Shown here: piece after piece, positions 16,801-25,362 of the stretch
Layout of the letters: each line of letters begins with the position of its first letter
Numbering within the stretch: the stretch's first letter is position 1
Source: Acidobacteriaceae bacterium
GTDB taxonomy: Bacteria > Acidobacteriota > Terriglobia > Bryobacterales > Bryobacteraceae
DNA: 64,000 bases
NCBI GenBank assembly: GCA_019240405.1
Contig: JAFAYL010000034.1
Location: 62,001 to 126,000 of the forward strand
Direction: 5' to 3'
Translations under genes and position numbers: made by a program
Notes under the pieces: model-generated
What the model saw: only the letters and a program-made list of their open reading frames with translations
Databases searched by the model: none
What the model was told of the DNA's origin: nothing

Positions 16801-17171
16801 GCTCCGGTTTCGGCGACATCGAGTTGCGTAGTGCGAGACGCAATCTGAAGCGAGATGGGAATACGAACGCGACGATCGACGTCAACCCGAATATGGAGCT
16901 GGTCAAACGCTGCAAACCCTTGCGCAGTGACGTGCAGATTGTATTCGCCGACGGGAAGCGAGGAAAAGTGAAACGTGCCATCTTGAGCAGAACGCTCTGT
17001 TGCCACAATTCCCGTGCTGTTATTCGTGGCGGTAACGCTCGCCCCTGGGACACTGGCCGCAGAGGGATCGGTGATTTGACCTTCGATGATGCCAGTCGGG
17101 TCTTGTGCCAGGAGCGTACCGGCGAACAGTAATGCAGAGAACAGACGTACGTGATTCGCTGTTAAAGCCAT
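13890..17171 (-). CDS. Oar-like TonB-dependent outer-membrane receptor with carboxypeptidase-regulatory domain
   Basis: 1093 residues. Signal peptide to about residue 22 (ALLFAGTLLAQ); carboxypeptidase-regulatory/CNA-B-like domain about 26-110 (IIEGQITDPSAASVPGASV); plug domain about 125-250 (REATDLPLNGRNLTQL and VNGEPPEANNYLLDGVTN); then a beta-barrel ending in aromatic LQLALKFLF. This is the standard acidobacterial SusC/Oar-like architecture for import of large ligands such as oligosaccharides or peptides. Placed between the GH9 gene and a sugar oxidoreductase, it may take up the GH9 products (inference). No ribosome site is obvious at the ATG at 17171. Confidence 0.93.
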   Translation of the reverse strand: MALTANHVRLFSALLFAGTLLAQDPTGIIEGQITDPSAASVPGASVTATNNSTGIVATERSAQDGTFHFSSLPVGEYNLHVTAQGFAAFDQLHIRVDVDRRVRIPISLQIASRTTQLDVAETGATVDVSSTLGNVVSSREATDLPLNGRNLTQLGLLQPGVAPMTFGLLQAGGILRSGQAYAVNGEPPEANNYLLDGVTNVDSVNGGFALRTPVDAVSEFRILTSNASAEYGQTSGATTTVITKSGGNSFHGDVYDFLRNNAFDARNFFAATTEPLHQNQFGATFGGPIRHNKDFFFLYYEGQRNRQGETEAAIVPTAAERSGNFSALVDPSTGQHKPLINEFTGQEFPGDRIPPFLLNPIALAAENLYPLPNIDPGLFSSTQISTDNYDQGGFRLDHYFGAGDQLFARYASSYLETLDPLPINGSNVPGFPVSDSITTNSATVSEVHTFSPRTVQTVRAAFFRNVFRYEEAQNHTPASQFGFQYAPTLAVSEGVPYMIVSGYADIGNPIVGPQNTSQNDYQGYYSLATTRGAHNLKFGADLDRQQINALLGIATNGFFVFAPFPVNDSFASFLLGQPVQFFQGGGDFSRGLRKWIVAGYGQDEWRVTRNLTLTYGLRYEINTPYTEIRNRLNAWAPGQTSHVMPNAPTGLLFPGDPGVPAGIATVDYHEFMPRVGFAWDPFGKAHTSIRAGYGIFYDGYTNGTGGPLQAAASALPWTEAFQLPGPGLNFADPYNGQTPPFISQTFVRPATILTVQSGMLPPYSQHWDFSIEQVLGSAYLLDVRYVGNKGTHLPRFIEANPAIYGPGATQGNADQRREYADCSPVLGSCAFGSVGLIADNNSSTYHALQVAFSRQYTNGLAFLASYWWSKSLDYVSSLNISGSAPTLVAGENDLPQNPFDLRAEHGPSLFDAKHRFVFSGSYALPVWQTAPRYVGWLLNRWQVNTIASLSSGTPFTIYDSANVSLQGSAPEITGFYSSRPDLISDPNVGPHTPSQWISRSAFLQLNPVTQAGQFGTEGRNATRGPGIEQVDFSLFKSFAVTENFRAQFRAECFNCLNHPNFGLPENDIESPEFGHILQANPPRLLQLALKFLF

Positions 17172-17224
17172 TGAACGTTACTTCAACGCAGTGTAACCGA
17201 TGGACTCGAGGGCTGAAGGCGAAT

Positions 17225-18619
17225 TTATACCGCGTGATCCACGATTTCTTCTGAAGACCGATCCCAGTAGAGGCGCTTTCCGGACCAGTAGGATTGAGCC
17301 GCCATGATACACGCAATCGAATGCGAGAATCCATGGTCAACCGTCGCGTTAGGTTGCTTGCGATCCCGCATGGCGTTCAGCCAGTTCATTAAGTGGCCGA
17401 GATCATCATCATCCGGGCCGAGGGAATCGGGCTGTGGCGCTCCGGGAACACGCACAATTTCGGCCCGATCCTGAGCTGGACCAATTCCGGGCGGCGCGGT
17501 GTAGCGCGGTCCCGAATTGGATTCCGGATCGAATTCGTGAGCGCCGCCTTCTTTGGTTATGAGAAATAGCGAAGCGCCTTCACCGCCGTAATTTTCGATG
17601 GTGCCGTCGCGGCCTTGAATGCGACTGAAGCTGCGATAGCTGTTTGAGAACGTGGTCGAATAGGTATAGAGAAATCCCTTCGGATAAGTGAACGAGACTG
17701 TCGCATTGTCCGGGTTTTCGCGGCCGTCTTTCCAGGTCAAGATGCCTCCTGTGGCTGTCGCGCTAACGGGGTGTGTTTCATCCATCCAGAGATGAACCAG
17801 ATCGGCTCCGTGACTTAGCCATTGATCGAAGATGCCGGCCGAAAAATCGCGGTATAGGCGGAATTCGAGATAGACGTGTGGGTCGAAGGGCCGATTCGGT
17901 TTTCCCAGAAGCCAGCGTTGCCAGTCGGTGTCCTCCTCTTTTAGAAGGGTCGGGTGCGTGCCATCATCGATTCCCGGAATGTGGCGCCAGCGAGGCTGAT
18001 TCACGTTCCATTCTTGGGTAATTCTGGCAACTTGGCCGATGCGGCCGGATTGGATGATGTCGCGCACGGCTAACGGGTATGGCTGGCTCCGATGCTGCGT
18101 ACCCATCTGGACGACCTGCTTCGATGCTTTCACCGCCGCACGCGCCGCTTTGCCTTCGTCAAGCACGTTTGCGAATGGCTTTTCAACGTAACAATCTTTG
18201 CCCGCTTGAACAACCTCGATACAAAGTTTGGCGTGTTGATGATCGCCGGTCGCGATCATGACTCCGTCAATGTCGTTACGGGCCAGCATTTGTTCGGAAT
18301 ACTTGAAGGTTTGCGGATCCGTCCCGAATAAGTCTTTTACTTGAGCGGCACGGCGCTCACGAGCGAGACTCCAGATATCACAAACGGCGACAACTTCGAG
18401 GGGTGTGCGCCTGGATGCCATATGGACCATATGCACGTGGCCCTGGCTCCGACCACCGCAGCCGAGCTGAGCGAGGCGTATGCGATCGTTTGCACCGAGA
18501 ATTCTGGAATATGAACGAGCCGGGAGGGCAGCCGCGGAGGTGGCAAATACCGCGGCACTGACTTTCTTTAAGAGCTCTCTACGGTCGAGTGTATTTGGGT
18601 GAGATTCAAGAACTGACAT
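17225..18619 (-). CDS. Gfo/Idh/MocA family oxidoreductase, Tat-exported (first paralogue)
   Basis: 464 residues. A Tat-type N-terminus (DRRELLKKVSAAVFATSAAA, about residues 12-31) precedes an NAD(P)-binding Rossmann domain (RIRLAQLGCGGRSQGHVHM) and the family lysine in YVEKPFAN; the C-terminal alpha/beta domain has DLVHLWMD and GGEGASLF blocks. Family members oxidise or dehydrate sugars and glycosides with tightly bound nicotinamide cofactor; in Bacteroidetes and Planctomycetes such exported members act on glycans. It shares a short divergent gap with the NagB-like gene, and 53 bases separate it from the receptor downstream on the same strand. Confidence 0.9.
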   Translation of the reverse strand: MSVLESHPNTLDRRELLKKVSAAVFATSAAALPARSYSRILGANDRIRLAQLGCGGRSQGHVHMVHMASRRTPLEVVAVCDIWSLARERRAAQVKDLFGTDPQTFKYSEQMLARNDIDGVMIATGDHQHAKLCIEVVQAGKDCYVEKPFANVLDEGKAARAAVKASKQVVQMGTQHRSQPYPLAVRDIIQSGRIGQVARITQEWNVNQPRWRHIPGIDDGTHPTLLKEEDTDWQRWLLGKPNRPFDPHVYLEFRLYRDFSAGIFDQWLSHGADLVHLWMDETHPVSATATGGILTWKDGRENPDNATVSFTYPKGFLYTYSTTFSNSYRSFSRIQGRDGTIENYGGEGASLFLITKEGGAHEFDPESNSGPRYTAPPGIGPAQDRAEIVRVPGAPQPDSLGPDDDDLGHLMNWLNAMRDRKQPNATVDHGFSHSIACIMAAQSYWSGKRLYWDRSSEEIVDHAV

Positions 18620-18641
18620 AGGCGGCGATTTGGTTCCAGTC

Positions 18642-18647
18642 TATAAT
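18642..18647 (+). promoter_or_regulatory. -10 box (TATAAT), probable leaderless promoter of the nagB-like operon
   Basis: A perfect TATAAT ends 7 bases before the ATG at 18655, so the expected transcript start is at the A of the start codon or one base before. No Shine-Dalgarno sequence is present. A good -35 at standard distance is not evident. Confidence 0.5.
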
Positions 18648-18654
18648 TCGTGAC

Positions 18655-19470
18655 ATGTCGAACTCGGCGCAGTCGACCGAATTTGTTTCTGGAAAGGCGC
18701 GAGTGCACGTTTTTGAGTCGCCGGCAGCTCTAGGAAATGCTGCGGCTGAAAAAGCTGCGGCGCTGATCAAGAGTGGGATCGAGCGGCGTGGGCGCGCGCG
18801 TGTGATTGTTGCGACTGGGAATTCGCAATTGGCTTTGATCGAGGAGTTGGTCAAGAAGGATGTGAATTGGAGCGCTGTCGAGATTTTTCACATGGATGAG
18901 TATGCAGGGATGAAGGCCGGTCATGCGGCAAGTTTCCGGCGCTGGATCAAGACGCGTGTTGAAGACAAGGTTCATCCCGCGAAGGCAAACTACTTGGCTG
19001 GCGATGCTACCGATTTGGATGCTGAGATCGAGCGGTATTCACGGCTCTTGAACAAGGCACCAATCGATCTTGCATTTGTCGGTTTTGGTGAAAACGGGCA
19101 CATCGCGTTCAACGATCCGCACGTGGCGGATTTCAACGATCCGGCAACGGTGAAACGAGTAACGCTCGATGAGAGATGCAGACGCCAGCAGGCTGGGGAA
19201 GGACATTTCAAAGATATTGAATCGGTACCGGCGGAAGCATTGACCGTAACCTGTTCGGGCTTATTCCGCGCCGAGGCGTGGGTGTGCGCGGTGCCGGATC
19301 GCCGGAAGGCTGAAGCTGTTCGCGGTGCACTTGAAGGGCCGATTTCGGAAACGTGCCCGGCGTCGCTCGTGCAGAATCATCCCGATGCAAACGTTTATCT
19401 AGATCGAGAGTCGGCGTCGTTGCTGTCGACGAGCCGGAACGCTGCTTCTCTCGCGGCAGACAGCAGGTGA
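18655..19470 (+). CDS. NagB-like glucosamine-6-phosphate deaminase/isomerase
   Basis: 271 residues, close to NagB length (266). Cytosolic NagB/RpiA-fold enzyme expected to convert glucosamine-6-phosphate to fructose-6-phosphate and ammonia. D81 in FHMDEYAG corresponds to catalytic D72 of E. coli NagB and H149 to H143, but the D141 position is N147 and the E148 position is D154 (GENGHIAFNDP), so the substrate or chemistry could differ. The stop codon overlaps the start of the MFS carrier by one base (TGATG), giving tight coupling with transport. Confidence 0.85.
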   Translation: MSNSAQSTEFVSGKARVHVFESPAALGNAAAEKAAALIKSGIERRGRARVIVATGNSQLALIEELVKKDVNWSAVEIFHMDEYAGMKAGHAASFRRWIKTRVEDKVHPAKANYLAGDATDLDAEIERYSRLLNKAPIDLAFVGFGENGHIAFNDPHVADFNDPATVKRVTLDERCRRQQAGEGHFKDIESVPAEALTVTCSGLFRAEAWVCAVPDRRKAEAVRGALEGPISETCPASLVQNHPDANVYLDRESASLLSTSRNAASLAADSR

Positions 19471-20726
19471 TGATTTCGGAGCAACGCTCTGGCGCTCATC
19501 TTGGGGCGAAACGGAGCCGAGGCCGGTGGTGGGTCGTGTGGACGCTGTTCTGTTCGACGGCGATCAACTACATTAACCGGCAGACGCTTTCGGTTCTCGC
19601 TCCTGTTATTACGCGGGAATTCCATCTGAGCCATAGCCAGTTATCGAGTATTTTTGGTGCGTTCCAAATCGCGTACGCGGGGATGTGGTTGGTGGGAGGA
19701 ATCTTTCTTGACGTTGTCGGCACGCGTTTAGGTCTGTCGATTGCAGTGGTCTGGTGGTCGCTCGTCAGCATGGCAACGAGTTTAGTGAATTCGCCAGCAT
19801 CGCTGAGCGTGCTCCGGTTCTTTTTGGGAATCGGCGAAGGTGTCAACTGGCCGGGGGCGAGCAAGGCGGTCGCAGAATTCTTTCCGGCTGAAGAACGGAG
19901 CGTTGCAGTTGCGATTTTCGACAGCGGGTCGAGCGTGGGCGGGGCCGTGGCGGCACTGAGCGTCCCTTGGATCGCGCTCGAGTTCGGCTGGCGCGCGGCG
20001 TTTATATTTTCGGGCTTGCTCGGGTTCATCTGGCTTGCCCTGTGGCTAAATGTGTATCGATCTTCAACGCGACCGATGCACGCGGCGCACGATGAGCGAT
20101 TAACATTGCGAAATGCTCTGCCGATTTTGAAGGAGCGCGAGACGTGGGCGATCGTGATTGGAAGATCATTGACGGATCCGATTTGGTGGTTCTATGTATT
20201 CTGGCTGCCCCAATATCTGAGCGACACGCGCGGTTTCAGCTTGAAACAGATTGCGATTTTTGCCTGGATTCCTTTCGTTGCGGCGGACTTGGGGAATTTT
20301 GCCGGGGGACTTGCGTCAGGGGCGCTGGTAAAGCGCGGGATACCGGTGATGCGGGCGCGCAAGTGGGTTTGCGTCATAAGCTGTATTCCTCTGCTGGCTG
20401 GTATTCCTGCCGCTCTTATTTCGAATCCATTTGCGTCGCTTGGATTCATTTGCTTCGCATTGTTCGGATTCGCAAGCTGGTCGACGATGGGGCTGACTTT
20501 TCCATCTGATTTATTTCCGCCGCGGGTAGTGGCGACCGTAACTGGGTTGAGCGGGCTAGCTGCGGGATTGGCAGGAACGCTGTTTACGCTTTTGGTGGGC
20601 ACATTAGTGGATCGATTCTCGTATCTGCCGGCGTTTGTGCTAGCGGCGACAGCGCCGATTCTCGCAACTGTAAGCGTGATTGTTCTGATCCGCAGACCGG
20701 CTGTACAGGCGGGATTAGCCGCGTAG
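19470..20726 (+). CDS. MFS transporter, anion:cation symporter type (hexuronate/ExuT-like)
   Basis: 418 residues with about 12 membrane helices. The first helix region INYINRQTLSVLAPVI, the block RFFLGIGEGVNWPGASKAVAEFFP, and the central SLTDPIWWFYVFWLPQYL are characteristic of the ACS family that includes hexuronate (ExuT) and glucarate carriers. The ATG at 19470 is chosen because it overlaps the nagB-like stop; an earlier in-frame codon at 19353 would sit deep inside that gene. Predicted role: proton-coupled uptake of a sugar acid or amino sugar. The esterase gene follows after 10 bases. Confidence 0.9.
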   Translation: MISEQRSGAHLGAKRSRGRWWVVWTLFCSTAINYINRQTLSVLAPVITREFHLSHSQLSSIFGAFQIAYAGMWLVGGIFLDVVGTRLGLSIAVVWWSLVSMATSLVNSPASLSVLRFFLGIGEGVNWPGASKAVAEFFPAEERSVAVAIFDSGSSVGGAVAALSVPWIALEFGWRAAFIFSGLLGFIWLALWLNVYRSSTRPMHAAHDERLTLRNALPILKERETWAIVIGRSLTDPIWWFYVFWLPQYLSDTRGFSLKQIAIFAWIPFVAADLGNFAGGLASGALVKRGIPVMRARKWVCVISCIPLLAGIPAALISNPFASLGFICFALFGFASWSTMGLTFPSDLFPPRVVATVTGLSGLAAGLAGTLFTLLVGTLVDRFSYLPAFVLAATAPILATVSVIVLIRRPAVQAGLAA

Positions 20727-20736
20727 AAGCATCGAA

Positions 20737-22860
20737 ATGGGCCGGGTATCAAGGCGCGACTTATTGATATTGGTAGGCTCGTGCGCTTTGGGCCGGACAG
20801 TTCGCGCCTCGGATCAGCCCGTTTTTTATTACCGTGATTATTCGAGATGCTTGCCCGAGTATTTGGCAGCGCTAGCACGGACAGCATACGAGAAGCGCGA
20901 ACGCGAAATTGCGCTGCTAACGAATGCCGAGGCGATCAGAAAGCGCCAGAATTGGGCGCGCGAAACGTTTTGGAAGACCGCGGGCACGCAGCCGGAGCGG
21001 ACGCGGCTCAAAACACGCGTTACGGGGAAATTTGAGCGGGCTGGATACCGCGTCGAGAAGATGGTTTACGAAAGCCAGCCGGGAACTTTCGTCAGCGCGA
21101 ATTTGTATGTCCCTTCTTCAGGCAAGCGACCGTACCCTGGCGTTCTGTTTCACATGGGCCACTCGGCGCTTGGCAAAGCGAATGAGAGCTACCAGAAGTG
21201 TTGTCAGGGATTAGCGCGGCTCGGCTATGTTGTACTTGCATTCGATCCAATGGGCCAAGGTGAGCGCATTAATTACCCGGACGCATCGGGTACGAATACG
21301 CGGCTGGCATCCGTAGATGAAGAGCATAACGTCCCCGGAAAGCAGTTTCTGCTGCTCGGCGACACGGCATCGAGGTACCAGGCGTGGGATGCGATACGGA
21401 GCCTGGATGTCCTGGCTTCTCATCCGGCTGTGGATACGAAGCGATTGGCATCTACGGGCCAATCGGGCGGCGGCACCCTCACGATGTTGCTAGCGTGCGT
21501 GGATGCGCGACTGAGTGCGGTCGCCGTTTCATCCGGCAATACGGAAAATTTCGCCTGCGCCGATTTCGACCCGCCCGGCTCGACGGATGATGCGGAGCAG
21601 GATTTCATTGGTTCGGGCGGGCTTGGGTTCGATCGCTGGGATCTGCTTTATCCAGTAGCGCCGAAACCGCTGCTTGTGCTGGTAAGCGAGCGTGATTTTT
21701 TTGGCACTTATTCTCCGCAGTATTTGACCAGCGGCCGCGAGGAGTATGAGAAGCTCGAGAAGGTTTACGAGCTTTTGGGACATCGGGACCGGCTTGCCTG
21801 GCGTGATACACCGCTTCCGCACGCGTTGACATATTCGCTGCGCATAGAGATTTACAACTGGTTTGAGCGCTGGCTGAAAGGGTCCGACCGGCGGATTGAG
21901 GAAGAGCCGGACGTCGCGCCGGAAGATCCAAAGACGCTCTGGGTGGGTGCGACGGGCAGCGTCGTGCCGGATTTCGGCAGTCAGAGACCGTTCGATTTAA
22001 TCAAGCAGCGGGCGAGTACAGTACGCCAGGCGCGGAGTGCGAGTTGGGCCGAGGCGCTGGGGATGCGAGTTGCTGAACGTCGCGTCGAAATGCGCGTGCT
22101 CGCGCGCACGGCGACAGAGGGCGCGCGCATTGAAGCAATTGAACTTAACTCCGCAGAGCAGGTGTGGATTCCGGCCTGGTTATTCATGCCGGAGAAACCG
22201 CAGAGAAGTAATCGCACGCTGCTGGTTTTCGATGAAAATGGCCGCAATATCGGGGCTGAGGAGGATGGTCTTTATCACCAGCTCGCACGTGGAGGGCTGG
22301 TGGTTTGCGCGGCGGATGTCCGTGGAATCGGCGACATGCGGCCGGAAGTGGGGCGCGGGAATCCGGAGTACACGATTCCGCATGACTCGGAAGAGGATTT
22401 CGCGTGGGCGTCGTTGATTCTCGGTCATTCGCTTTTGGCGCAGCGAGTGGAGGATACTCTTTCGGTGCTGCGAGCGATAAAGAATGATCAGCGCTTCGCG
22501 GGAAGGCGGGTTGTAATCGCCGCGCGGGGACGGCTCACGGTTCCTGCGTTGTTCGCATTCGCAGCTTCGCCCCTGACCGATGCAATATATCTGGCCGGCG
22601 GATTGGTCTCATATCGCAATCTGCTCGAGACGGAGAATTATCGGGTGCCGTTATCAAATTTCGCTTGGGATCTATATCGAAGCGCCGATCTTCCTGAGCT
22701 TGTCGTGCAAGCGGCACCCAGAAAAGTGCATCTTGCGGGCACGGTGGATGCGTCGGGCAAGCGAATGGATTTGGATTCAGTCCGCCGCGTTTATTCCGGC
22801 GAGAATGTGAGTGTTTCGGAGAGGGCGGAGTGGGATGAAGCGGCGCTCGGGGCCATCTAA
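20737..22860 (+). CDS. Tandem alpha/beta-hydrolase (acetyl-xylan-esterase-like), Tat-exported
   Basis: 707 residues. The N-terminus VSRRDLLILVGS is Tat-like. The first alpha/beta-hydrolase domain (about 95-390) has the nucleophile elbow GQSGGG with S243 and the PYPGVLFHMGHS oxyanion region, as in acetyl xylan esterase/S9-like carbohydrate esterases. A second domain (about 450-690) repeats the fold, but its elbow reads IAARGRLTVPA with no serine, so it looks catalytically dead and may bind substrate. Third gene of the nagB-MFS unit, suggesting removal of acyl or methyl groups from a plant-type glycan before uptake (inference). Confidence 0.82.
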   Translation: MGRVSRRDLLILVGSCALGRTVRASDQPVFYYRDYSRCLPEYLAALARTAYEKREREIALLTNAEAIRKRQNWARETFWKTAGTQPERTRLKTRVTGKFERAGYRVEKMVYESQPGTFVSANLYVPSSGKRPYPGVLFHMGHSALGKANESYQKCCQGLARLGYVVLAFDPMGQGERINYPDASGTNTRLASVDEEHNVPGKQFLLLGDTASRYQAWDAIRSLDVLASHPAVDTKRLASTGQSGGGTLTMLLACVDARLSAVAVSSGNTENFACADFDPPGSTDDAEQDFIGSGGLGFDRWDLLYPVAPKPLLVLVSERDFFGTYSPQYLTSGREEYEKLEKVYELLGHRDRLAWRDTPLPHALTYSLRIEIYNWFERWLKGSDRRIEEEPDVAPEDPKTLWVGATGSVVPDFGSQRPFDLIKQRASTVRQARSASWAEALGMRVAERRVEMRVLARTATEGARIEAIELNSAEQVWIPAWLFMPEKPQRSNRTLLVFDENGRNIGAEEDGLYHQLARGGLVVCAADVRGIGDMRPEVGRGNPEYTIPHDSEEDFAWASLILGHSLLAQRVEDTLSVLRAIKNDQRFAGRRVVIAARGRLTVPALFAFAASPLTDAIYLAGGLVSYRNLLETENYRVPLSNFAWDLYRSADLPELVVQAAPRKVHLAGTVDASGKRMDLDSVRRVYSGENVSVSERAEWDEAALGAI

Positions 22861-22863
22861 TTT
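22858..22863 (+). promoter_or_regulatory. -10 box (TAATTT) before the 22874 gene
   Basis: TAATTT overlaps the stop codon of the esterase gene and ends 10 bases before the ATG at 22874, giving a leader of about 4 bases if used. The gene may instead be read from the upstream operon. Confidence 0.3.
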
Positions 22864-22873
22864 TTGGCAAAAT

Positions 22874-23848
22874 ATGGCTATGCGCCTCGGCTTGATCATT
22901 GCGATTGCTTTGGTCGTGCAGGCGGTTCTGTTCGGGCAAACAGCGGAAGAGGTGCGGCATGAAGGCTCATGGAGCGGGCCGACGTTTGATCGAGGATATG
23001 TGATTGATTGGGAGAGAAGACATGAAATGGGCGCATACACGCTCTATGCTCCCGATGGAACGAAATTGTATTCGACCTCACCGTCCCAACTTGGATTTGT
23101 CAAAACACTTTTTGAAGGGTTAGCAGCGGACACCGATGGAACGGTCGCAGCCATTCGCCACATATTCGACCCCTGGCAGCTTGAAGGGACAATCCTTCTT
23201 ATCGACTCTTCCGGGAAACCTGGTCTCACGATCCACACCGGCGCACACCTTCCCACTCGGATCTGCTTTGCTAACGATCATTCCATCTGGACAGTTGGGT
23301 ATGAGTACGGGAAAGACGATTTTCTCGTTTTTCATCATTTCTCGCGAGATGGGCAACAGCTCGGTGCGTTTGTGGAGTGGTCCGACATCGCGTGTGGTTT
23401 TAACGCCATGTCGACGTTACAGGGTAAAGTCGGAGGCGGCTGGACGCTTCGCGTCTCGAAAGATCGGCTTGGTCTCTCAGTCCCATCCGGTTTCTTAAAG
23501 GAGAAGTGGATCGAGGTTAGCCTTTCCGGCAATTTGATCGGGCAATGGGAGTGGGATTTCGATAGAAGCCTCAATTTTGGACCCGTGGCTTTCACCGCGA
23601 GCAATGTTCTTTATGCACAGGTGTGGAACTACGAGCGGCCTATCGGATACGCGATTTTCGATCGAAACACGAAGACCTGGAAGAAGGTAAAGGGCTACCC
23701 CAAGGGACGGCTACTGGGCGCGGATCAAGATGATTTGGTGTTCTCAGAAGAGGACGGCGGATGGACAATTCTTCATCGCATACCCTCAGGAGCCGTGCAC
23801 ATAATTAGCGGCAAAAGGGCTCAGCAATTCGAGCCGCGCGAGCACTAA
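22874..23848 (+). CDS. Exported protein of unknown function, 324 aa, probably beta-propeller
   Basis: Not recognised by name. Signal peptide about 1-21 (MRLGLIIAIALVVQAVLFGQ). The mature part is rich in short strands with repeating patterns of about 40-45 residues (for example YTLYAPDGTKLYST, ILLIDSSGKPGLTI, HFSRDGQQLGAF, VSLSGNLIGQWEW), as in six-bladed NHL/6-bladed beta-propellers. The ATG at 22874 is used because it gives the signal peptide directly; frame-open codons upstream lie inside the esterase gene. Last gene of the rightward nagB-like run, ending 96 bases before a convergent gene. Confidence 0.65.
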   Translation: MAMRLGLIIAIALVVQAVLFGQTAEEVRHEGSWSGPTFDRGYVIDWERRHEMGAYTLYAPDGTKLYSTSPSQLGFVKTLFEGLAADTDGTVAAIRHIFDPWQLEGTILLIDSSGKPGLTIHTGAHLPTRICFANDHSIWTVGYEYGKDDFLVFHHFSRDGQQLGAFVEWSDIACGFNAMSTLQGKVGGGWTLRVSKDRLGLSVPSGFLKEKWIEVSLSGNLIGQWEWDFDRSLNFGPVAFTASNVLYAQVWNYERPIGYAIFDRNTKTWKKVKGYPKGRLLGADQDDLVFSEEDGGWTILHRIPSGAVHIISGKRAQQFEPREH

Positions 23849-23944
23849 AAGCAAGCCGCGCAAACGGGCGCGGGTCAAGCGGTCCGCCCAAAGAACAAAA
23901 GAGTTACGTTCATGTATCCGCGGGACTCATCCCCGCCCTTTGCG

Positions 23945-25348
23945 CTAGACGCTTTCCGGAATGACGAAAGGCGCCCGGTAGCCGCGGTCGCCGTCGCGCA
24001 ACAGCAAGTTGGCTTCATCATCGCCGATCACTTGCTGCGTCTCGGGATCGAAGTGCAGCGTTCGCCCCAGACGGTAAGAGACGTTCGCGAGGTGAACCAT
24101 GGCGCAGGAGATGTGGCCCTCTTCGATCGGCGCGCGCAGATCTGCTGTATTTCTGCTCACGACGCAGTCGATAAAATTCTGAAAATGATCGCGCTCGCGT
24201 CCGCCGTGCACCGGAGTTTGCGGCTCTTGATCGCGCCCCAGCCAGACTGCGTAGGTTGCGGCGTCTTCGTCGCCCGTTGACAGGTAGCCATTTGATCCGT
24301 AAAAAGTGTTGCCTATCGTATTGTGCGCGCCCGCACTCGGGCCGAGCTTTGGTCCGCCGGGCGCTGCTTTCCGCTCTCGTGTTCCGAGCTGGGGCGTACC
24401 GATTTCTGCCTCGTGGTTCGTGATCCAGTGCCGCACCTCGAACGTAATCATGCGGCGTTTACCATCCGGCAAATTGAATTCATAGGCGCAGCTCAGATCG
24501 TTTGGAGTTTCCTGATCGTCATCAAACATGAAGTGACCACCAATAGCGCTGATTTTGTTCGGGAAACCAACGCCCAGGCCTAACCGCGCGATATCCACCT
24601 GGTGCACGCCTTGATTCCCTATATCGCCATTGCCGTACTCCCAAAACCAGTGCCAGTTGTAATGAAAACGATTCTTGGTGAACGGATGCATTCGCGCCGG
24701 GCCTGTCCATAGATCGTAATCGACGCCGGCAGGAACCAGCTCAGGCTGCGCACGGCCGATGGTGTCCCGCCACTTGTAGCAAAGGCCGCGCGCCATATAG
24801 GTCTCGCCGATTAAGCCATCGCGCATTTTTTGGACCGCTTCACGCACGCAGGTTGCGGATCGGGTCTGGGTGCCGTGCTGAACAATTCGGTTATACTTTC
24901 GGGCAGCCGCCACCAACTGTTTCCCTTCCCACAAATTGTGCGAACAGGGTTTTTCGACATAAACATCTTTGTCGGCCTGGCAGCCCCAGATGGCCATGAG
25001 AGAGTGCCAGTGATTCTGAGTCGCTATCGAGATCGCGTCAATCGACTTGTCTTCGAGCAGCTTTCGGATATCGACGTAGGCGACGGGTTTCGGCAGTCCC
25101 ATCTTTTCCATTTGGGCTAGCGTGTCGCGCAACACACTCTGGTCGATGTCGCAAAGCGCAGCGATTTGCACATTGGGGATCTGGGAATAATTGCCCAAGT
25201 GGTCTTTACCGCGCCCGTGCAGTCCGCAAATCGCGACGCGAACGCGGTCATTCGCGCCGATCACTCGTCCGGCTCCGCCGAGCGCAAAGAACCCCGCAGT
25301 TCCGGCTGCGAGAAAATCGCGGCGATTCAGTTCCGTATGATTTGACAT
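23945..25348 (-). CDS. Gfo/Idh/MocA family oxidoreductase, Tat-exported (second paralogue)
   Basis: 467 residues. The start at 25348 has a clear ribosome site (GGAGAG, 4 bases upstream) and yields a Tat signal (LNRRDFLAAGTAGFFALGG, residues 6-24). A Rossmann fold follows (RVRVAICGLHGRGKDHLG), with CDID at the end of beta2, the EKPCSHNLWEG lysine block, and a C-terminal domain with RFHYNWHWFWEYGNGDIGNQG, typical of the acidobacterial/planctomycete exported clade. Start codons of this gene and of uxaE on the other strand are only 14 bases apart, so each promoter must lie inside the other gene or be shared. Confidence 0.92.
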   Translation of the reverse strand: MSNHTELNRRDFLAAGTAGFFALGGAGRVIGANDRVRVAICGLHGRGKDHLGNYSQIPNVQIAALCDIDQSVLRDTLAQMEKMGLPKPVAYVDIRKLLEDKSIDAISIATQNHWHSLMAIWGCQADKDVYVEKPCSHNLWEGKQLVAAARKYNRIVQHGTQTRSATCVREAVQKMRDGLIGETYMARGLCYKWRDTIGRAQPELVPAGVDYDLWTGPARMHPFTKNRFHYNWHWFWEYGNGDIGNQGVHQVDIARLGLGVGFPNKISAIGGHFMFDDDQETPNDLSCAYEFNLPDGKRRMITFEVRHWITNHEAEIGTPQLGTRERKAAPGGPKLGPSAGAHNTIGNTFYGSNGYLSTGDEDAATYAVWLGRDQEPQTPVHGGRERDHFQNFIDCVVSRNTADLRAPIEEGHISCAMVHLANVSYRLGRTLHFDPETQQVIGDDEANLLLRDGDRGYRAPFVIPESV

Positions 25349-25362
25349 GAGTTCTCTCCAAA

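Noticed and set aside
23849-23944. GGGCG...CGCCC stem in the convergent gap after the 22874-23848 gene
   Set aside because: Five-base stem with no T-run; too weak to call a terminator.
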